A DNA stretch of 64,000 nucleotides from Paenibacillus_V sp046244365 (GTDB lineage: Bacteria > Bacillota > Bacilli > Paenibacillales > NBRC-103111): positions 1,860,001-1,924,000 of the forward strand of contig NZ_CP176395.1 of NCBI RefSeq assembly GCF_046244365.1. Direction: 5' to 3'. Below are positions 59,642 to 64,000 of the stretch, piece after piece; position 1 is the stretch's first letter; each line of letters opens with the position of its first letter. Under the pieces are notes generated by a model. The model ran no database searches, was not told the DNA's origin, and was given only the letters and a program-made list of their open reading frames with translations. Made by a program: the position numbers and the translations under genes.

Positions 59642-60823
59642 ATGAGAAACTATATCGAAGAAACAAGCGGACGCGTGCACCTTCAAGAGGGGAAGCGGGC
59701 AATCGAGCAGCTATTGTTGGAATGTTATGTCAAACCGGGCATCTCGACGAAAGAGCTGGCGCGAAAAACGCTTTTGCCGGTTCCCGTTGCGGCGGCAATC
59801 AAGAAGGAGCTGATCGGCGCGGGCGCGCTTGCGCAGGATAGCGGCGTCCGCTGTACGGCAGAAGGAAAAGCGTATATCGAAAAAGAGAGGGGATACGGCG
59901 GGATCGACAAGCGGCTGTATGCGAGCCTGATGGCCGAGGAAACGGCTTGGCGTACCGAGCTGGCCGATCTTTTGCCGATGCTCGAACGCGTATTCGATTC
60001 GCGGCCGCAAGCGAATGTGCAAATCGATCAATCGAAATGCACGGCGGAAACCAGTCTCGCAAGGGCGGTTCTATGCTTGCGGGAGCATGCGCTGATCGGA
60101 AAGCAAGCGTTATGCGTAGGGGACGACGATTTGGTCAGCGTTTCGCTCGGCTTTCTGCTCAAGCGGCTGTTTCCGGATGCGCGCGAACCGAAAGCGTCGA
60201 TCTGCGTCGTCGATGTCGACGAACGGTTTATCCGCTGCATTCGCGAGATCGCGGACCGGGAAGGGCTGCCGATCGAATGCCGTCATGCCGACTTGCGGCA
60301 GCCTTTGCCCGATGAGCTTCAAGGGCGGTTCGACTGCTTTTTTTCCGATCCGCCTTATACGCTGCAGGGGATGAGCCTGTTTATTTCCCGGGGCATAAGC
60401 GGCTTGAAGTATGAGAAGGGGTTGCCGGTCTTCTTGTCGTTCGCTCACAAATCGCCCGATTTCTCGCTCGCCATGCAGCGCGAGTTCGTCCGGATGGGCC
60501 TCGTGGCCAAGGAGGTCATCCCGCAATTCAACGCGTACGAAGGGGCGGAGATGATCGGCAATCGGAGCCAGATGATCATCCTTAGAACGACGGAGCGGAC
60601 GGCTCCCGATATTGCCGGCGAGTTCGAAGATGCGCTGTATACCGGCGAGATCAAACGAACCGAACGCACATACCGCTGCAAACGATGCGGCGAATCCGTC
60701 GAAGTCGGTTATCGGCATGAGGTCGTTACCATCGAACAGCTGAAAAACGAAGGCTGTCCCGTATGCGCGAACGATACGTTCGATCTGACCGGCAAAAGGA
60801 GCGCCGAATCGGGTGGGACGTAA
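59642..60823 (+). CDS. bpsA: N4-bis(aminopropyl)spermidine synthase (branched polyamine synthase)
   Basis: BpsA transfers aminopropyl groups from decarboxylated S-adenosylmethionine to spermidine, giving branched polyamines. The 393-residue protein has an N-terminal winged-helix-like domain (about 18-65, LECYVKPGISTKELARKTLL), a Rossmann-type transferase domain with the family GDDD (CVGDDDLVSVSLGF, about 160-173) and active-site DPPYT (FFSDPPYTLQGM, about 235-246), and a C-terminal zinc ribbon (CKRC...CPVC, about 340-380). ATG follows GGAGGG. The gene lies downstream of the rod-like RNA and appears monocistronic. Family is well matched; in vivo products in Bacilli are inferred. Confidence 0.85.
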   Translation: MRNYIEETSGRVHLQEGKRAIEQLLLECYVKPGISTKELARKTLLPVPVAAAIKKELIGAGALAQDSGVRCTAEGKAYIEKERGYGGIDKRLYASLMAEETAWRTELADLLPMLERVFDSRPQANVQIDQSKCTAETSLARAVLCLREHALIGKQALCVGDDDLVSVSLGFLLKRLFPDAREPKASICVVDVDERFIRCIREIADREGLPIECRHADLRQPLPDELQGRFDCFFSDPPYTLQGMSLFISRGISGLKYEKGLPVFLSFAHKSPDFSLAMQREFVRMGLVAKEVIPQFNAYEGAEMIGNRSQMIILRTTERTAPDIAGEFEDALYTGEIKRTERTYRCKRCGESVEVGYRHEVVTIEQLKNEGCPVCANDTFDLTGKRSAESGGT

Positions 60824-60921
60824 AAATAAGCCACCGATCGTAAAAATGAGCCATGTCTGCGCAACCGTTCGTCTGGCACCATTAGCTTGATGATAGTAAC
60901 GGCAAAGGAGACACGCGAATA

Positions 60922-61959
60922 ATGGAAAACAAAACGATGCCGCAGCGGCAGCGTCCGCCTTTTTGGCTGACGTCTTTGGATGAAATCGGGGAGGCGCTCG
61001 GCAGTCTCTCGAACGGTTCGTCGCGGATACTTGGACATTCCGCTGGAGGAAGGCCGATACCCATCGTCGAATACGGCGAACGTGAGCCTCTGCAAGGACG
61101 GGCGAACTACAGCTCCGCGTGCGGGGCGGGGAATCCGGATTATTACGCGGACAAAAGCAAACGGACGAAGCCGGTGCTGCTCATCGTCGGGGGGATTCAC
61201 GGCGGCGAGCTCGAAGGGATCGCGGGTATTCTCAACTTGATTCGGGTGCTGGAGACGGGGCGCGATTGCCGCGGCGTCGCCTGGGAGCATCTTCACCGCA
61301 ACCTCGGCCGCTTCCGCCTGCTGCTCGTGCCTTGCGCCAACCCGGATGGCAGGGCGCGGATTCCGCACGATACGATGGCCGGCATGAGCTTCGAGGAGCT
61401 GCGCTATTACGTGCAAGGAACGTGGAAGGACGGCACCTTGTGCGGTTGGCCCGACTGCAAAGCCGTTCATCCGATGCTCGGTCATGTCGACCGGCTCGGG
61501 GGCTACTTCAACGACGACGGCGTCAATATGATGCACGACGACTTTTTCACGCCGATGGCCGAAGAGACGAAGCTGCTGCTGCGGCTTGCCGCCGAGGAGG
61601 CGCCCGATTTCACGGTGCAGTTGCACGGTGGGACGAACTGCGTCAACCAGATCTTGAACACCGCTTATGTCCCCGCTTTTATCCGGGAGCGGCTGCAAGC
61701 GTTTGACGAGCGGCTGGCCGCAGATTGCGGGCGGCGCGGCATGCGCTACGTCCGTACCCTTATGTCCGATGTAAGCAACGGCTATCCGCCGCCGTCGTTT
61801 AATCTTGCTTCCGCGATCCACCACGCATGCGGAGGGGTAAGCGCGGTATACGAATCGAATATGGCGCTGGATTACGGCGACACCGTTTATTCGTATGATG
61901 AAATGCTGGACCACCACCTGGTGCTGTTCGACAATCTGTTCCGTTTTCATGCGGGTTGA
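60922..61959 (+). CDS. M14-family zinc carboxypeptidase-like protein
   Basis: A 345-residue member of the M14 metallocarboxypeptidase clan. Zinc ligands are visible as HxxE in GGIHGGELEGIAG (about residues 90-102) and the later His in TVQLHGGTN (about 234-242); the catalytic Glu is probably in SAVYESNMAL. No signal peptide, so cytoplasmic. Relatives act as peptidases or as deacylases/amidases on small substrates such as gamma-D-glutamyl or succinyl compounds. AAAGGAG precedes the ATG. It lies 131 bp ahead of the sensor-regulator gene in the same direction. Confidence 0.85.
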   Translation: MENKTMPQRQRPPFWLTSLDEIGEALGSLSNGSSRILGHSAGGRPIPIVEYGEREPLQGRANYSSACGAGNPDYYADKSKRTKPVLLIVGGIHGGELEGIAGILNLIRVLETGRDCRGVAWEHLHRNLGRFRLLLVPCANPDGRARIPHDTMAGMSFEELRYYVQGTWKDGTLCGWPDCKAVHPMLGHVDRLGGYFNDDGVNMMHDDFFTPMAEETKLLLRLAAEEAPDFTVQLHGGTNCVNQILNTAYVPAFIRERLQAFDERLAADCGRRGMRYVRTLMSDVSNGYPPPSFNLASAIHHACGGVSAVYESNMALDYGDTVYSYDEMLDHHLVLFDNLFRFHAG

Positions 61960-62090
61960 ACGGTCTGCCGCAGCGTCATCGGAGGGTGACAGGCGGAGCA
62001 GGCTTGTATTGACGGGCCGAAACGGTCGGATGTATGGTAAATATACGCATTTTGGTTACGAACAGACAACGCGGGGGGAGCGATAGGGCT

Positions 62091-64000
62091 ATGACGGAGG
62101 CAAAACGGCTGTTTAGGCGGCGCAGTATTTTCGTTACGACATTTCTGTCTTTGCTGCTGCTGCTGCTTTTTCCGGTATTGGCGCAGAGCGTGCTCTATAA
62201 AAAAATGGAGGCGGTCATCGGGGACAACGTCGACCGTTCCAATCGCGCGATGCTCAATCAGATGAGCCAGGCGGTCGACAGCCGGTTGAACGATGTCGAG
62301 CAGTTGGCCAGAACCGTTTCGTTCCACCCGAAGCTGCAGTGGCTGCTTAGCGGTCACGCCGCAGAGCATCCGCTCCCCGCGTACGATTATCTCGAATTTA
62401 CGCGCGTTCTCAAACAATTCGGCAAAGGAAACGGGACGAGCTACCCGTTTTTCGTTTATTTGGACGGCTCCGGGCTCGTATTGACGCCGGAGGTGAAGGT
62501 CGATTCCCCGACCTTCGCATCCCAATATTTTCGCTATGAGGGCGTAAGCTTTGAGGAATGGCGCAAGCTTCTGTTGCAGGGCGGCGAAAGGTATTTGCCC
62601 TCGATGGACGTTCCGCAGCAAAGTGCGGGCAAAGCAGAACCCTATTTGACCTTTATCCGCTCTTTGCCGTACGGGGAAACGGAAAACGTGCAGGGTGCGG
62701 TCGTCATCCCCATTCAAACGTCCTTGATAAGCGGACTGATCGATGGCCTGGATTGGAGCAACCGAGGCGACATCTACATCTTCGACAAGCAAAAGCGGCT
62801 GCTCATGACGACGGCTGCCGGCCAGGCGGCCGGCACCGACTTTGCTTCGCTGTTCACCGAGCGGACAGCCGGCGGCAGGATCGGGTTTAAAGCGGACGAC
62901 CGTTCGATGATGGTTTCCTCGTCGGAGTCCGGCCGGTCCGGATGGACATACGTATCGGTCGTGCCCAAGGCGGTTTACTTGGACAAAGTGCACACCGTTC
63001 AGAAATGGGCGCTCACGCTGCTTGCCGTCGTGCTGATCATCGGGCTTTCGGGCGCATATGCGCTCGCTCGCCGCCAGTACGGGCCGGTGAGGGAAATCGT
63101 GCGGGCGATTACCCGGAACGACGGGGAAGAAAACGGCGGATGGCAGGGCATTCGCGAGGAGGGCAACGAATACCGGTTCATCGAGAAAGCGCTTAAACGG
63201 ACATGGGACGCCGAAAAACGGTCGAACGACATCGTCGCCGCGCAGACGCCCGACGTTCGCGCGCATTTTTTGAACCGGCTCGTCAAAGGATTCGTCGAAT
63301 CGTCCGCCGTTACGCCGCAAGCGCTGGACTTTATGGGAGTCGCGTTCGGCTCCGATCGGTTTGCCGTCGTGATCGCCGATGCCGACGACCGCTTGACGTT
63401 CGGCGAAGAAGCAGCGGGCGATTCGTCCGAACGTCATGCCGCCATGGTTCGCTTCGTCATTGCGAACATCGGGCAGGAATGTTTGGGCGCGAGGCATACG
63501 GCCTATGCGATCGAGCTCGACAAGAGCAGGCTCGCTTTTCTGATCAATGCGGCGCCGGAGCGAATGGCGGAAGCGGCGGCAGACATGGAGACGGCCGTCC
63601 GGGAGATGAAAGGATGGATCGAGTCGCGGTTCCGGCTGCCGCTCAGCATCGGCATCAGCGATATACACGAAGGGGCGGGCCGCATCGGGGTGTGCTACGG
63701 GGAAGCCGTACAGGCCGCCGAGTACAACATGATGAAGGGCAAAAGCTCCATTACCCTTTACCGGGAAATGAGCCATGCCACCGATCATTTTTATTATCCG
63801 ATCGATATGGAGCTGCAGCTCATCAACCTGATCAAAGCGGCGGACGGCGACAAGGCGGCCGCGCTGATCGACCGCATTTTCCACCTTAATTTCGAATCGC
63901 GGACCATTCCGCTTGAACTGGGCAAATGTTTGTTTTTCAATATGATGGGCACGCTCGTCAAAGTGTTGAATGAAGTCTCAGACCGGTACGATGCGGTGTT
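62091..64000 (+). CDS. Membrane-anchored AraC-type sensor-regulator, 3' part outside window
   Basis: The frame is open from ATG 62091 (after GGGGGGAG) to the window end: 636 codons. It has membrane segment 1 at about 14-36 (ITFLSLLLLLLFPVLAQ-type), an extracytoplasmic Cache-like sensor (about 40-300), membrane segment 2 at about 305-325 (WALTLLAVVLIIGLSGAYAL), and a cytoplasmic domain with IGISDIHEGAGRIGVCYGEA near residue 520. This is the layout of the 766-residue regulator at 12666, so an AraC HTH is expected just beyond the edge. It probably controls a sugar importer located downstream of the window. Confidence 0.85.
   Translation, partial: MTEAKRLFRRRSIFVTTFLSLLLLLLFPVLAQSVLYKKMEAVIGDNVDRSNRAMLNQMSQAVDSRLNDVEQLARTVSFHPKLQWLLSGHAAEHPLPAYDYLEFTRVLKQFGKGNGTSYPFFVYLDGSGLVLTPEVKVDSPTFASQYFRYEGVSFEEWRKLLLQGGERYLPSMDVPQQSAGKAEPYLTFIRSLPYGETENVQGAVVIPIQTSLISGLIDGLDWSNRGDIYIFDKQKRLLMTTAAGQAAGTDFASLFTERTAGGRIGFKADDRSMMVSSSESGRSGWTYVSVVPKAVYLDKVHTVQKWALTLLAVVLIIGLSGAYALARRQYGPVREIVRAITRNDGEENGGWQGIREEGNEYRFIEKALKRTWDAEKRSNDIVAAQTPDVRAHFLNRLVKGFVESSAVTPQALDFMGVAFGSDRFAVVIADADDRLTFGEEAAGDSSERHAAMVRFVIANIGQECLGARHTAYAIELDKSRLAFLINAAPERMAEAAADMETAVREMKGWIESRFRLPLSIGISDIHEGAGRIGVCYGEAVQAAEYNMMKGKSSITLYREMSHATDHFYYPIDMELQLINLIKAADGDKAAALIDRIFHLNFESRTIPLELGKCLFFNMMGTLVKVLNEVSDRYDAV

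Noticed and set aside
61947..63884. 645-codon open frame on the minus strand opposite the last regulator
   Set aside because: Arg/His-rich translation typical of antisense to GC-rich genes; the plus-strand sensor-regulator explains the sequence.
1..64000. tRNA or rRNA genes
   Set aside because: No cloverleaf with GTTCGA-type T-loop and CCA-adjacent acceptor, and no rRNA-like sequence, was recognised on reading both strands.

Overview
The window looks like the chromosome of a Gram-positive, carbohydrate-scavenging member of the Paenibacillaceae (Paenibacillus/Cohnella type). The evidence is strong AGGAGG-like ribosome sites, lipoprotein solute-binding proteins for sugar ABC importers, AraC regulators fused to extracytoplasmic sensor domains, and a giant SLH-anchored surface protein. 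BpsA, DedA, AI-2E and MMPL proteins also fit. The genus is inferred, not proven. Most of the window is GC-rich. About 30.9-37.3 kb is clearly more AT-rich and looks acquired.

Layout. 1-5.3 kb: end of a YesN-type regulator, a sugar-binding lipoprotein, a CDF metal exporter with a PerR/Fur-like 7-1-7 palindrome in its leader, and CorA. 5.3-8.1 kb: an IS110-family element with a structured non-coding 3' flank, a 168-bp folded MITE-like element, and dispersed TTCACTATT palindromes. 8.1-21.5 kb: a catabolic locus with a Gfo/Idh/MocA dehydrogenase, HpcH/HpaI aldolase, two SDRs, an aldo/keto reductase, an AraC sensor-regulator, two ABC permeases, NagA, the matching solute-binding protein and an IclR regulator. 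A shared ~50-bp promoter element precedes both the permeases and the binding protein. 22.1-28.4 kb: a 2077-residue S-layer-type glycerophosphodiesterase. 28.6-29.3 kb: palindromic and 40-bp tandem repeats. 29.5-38.5 kb: sulfatase, AraC regulator, DUF4838/CBM protein, and a graveyard of fragments (GDSL esterase with an internal inversion, ISL3 transposase, tatD).

38.8-45.1 kb: a LacI-controlled dehydrogenase plus a complete ABC sugar importer. 45.2-46 kb: a CBM remnant and a group II intron 5' fragment placed just after a terminator. 46.2-51.4 kb: amidase, sigma factor with a downstream anti-sigma-like protein, AI-2E permease and DedA. 51.7-59.1 kb: SIS-domain isomerase/deglycase, MarR-MMPL efflux pair, and two overlapping dehydrogenases. 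59.2-64 kb: a rod-shaped non-coding RNA, branched-polyamine synthase BpsA, an M14 carboxypeptidase and a truncated AraC sensor.

The most unusual signal is a pair of homologous 62-nt small RNA genes, at 21721-21782 (+) and 40483-40422 (-). Both start with a GACCCCCTTTT anti-Shine-Dalgarno-like segment, end in unrelated-sequence terminator hairpins with exactly seven T, and share an upstream activator-like box (TTTGTnACACAAATGAAA) and a -10 element. A second strong candidate is the ~220-nt rod-like RNA at 59268-59485, which has its own promoter and terminator.
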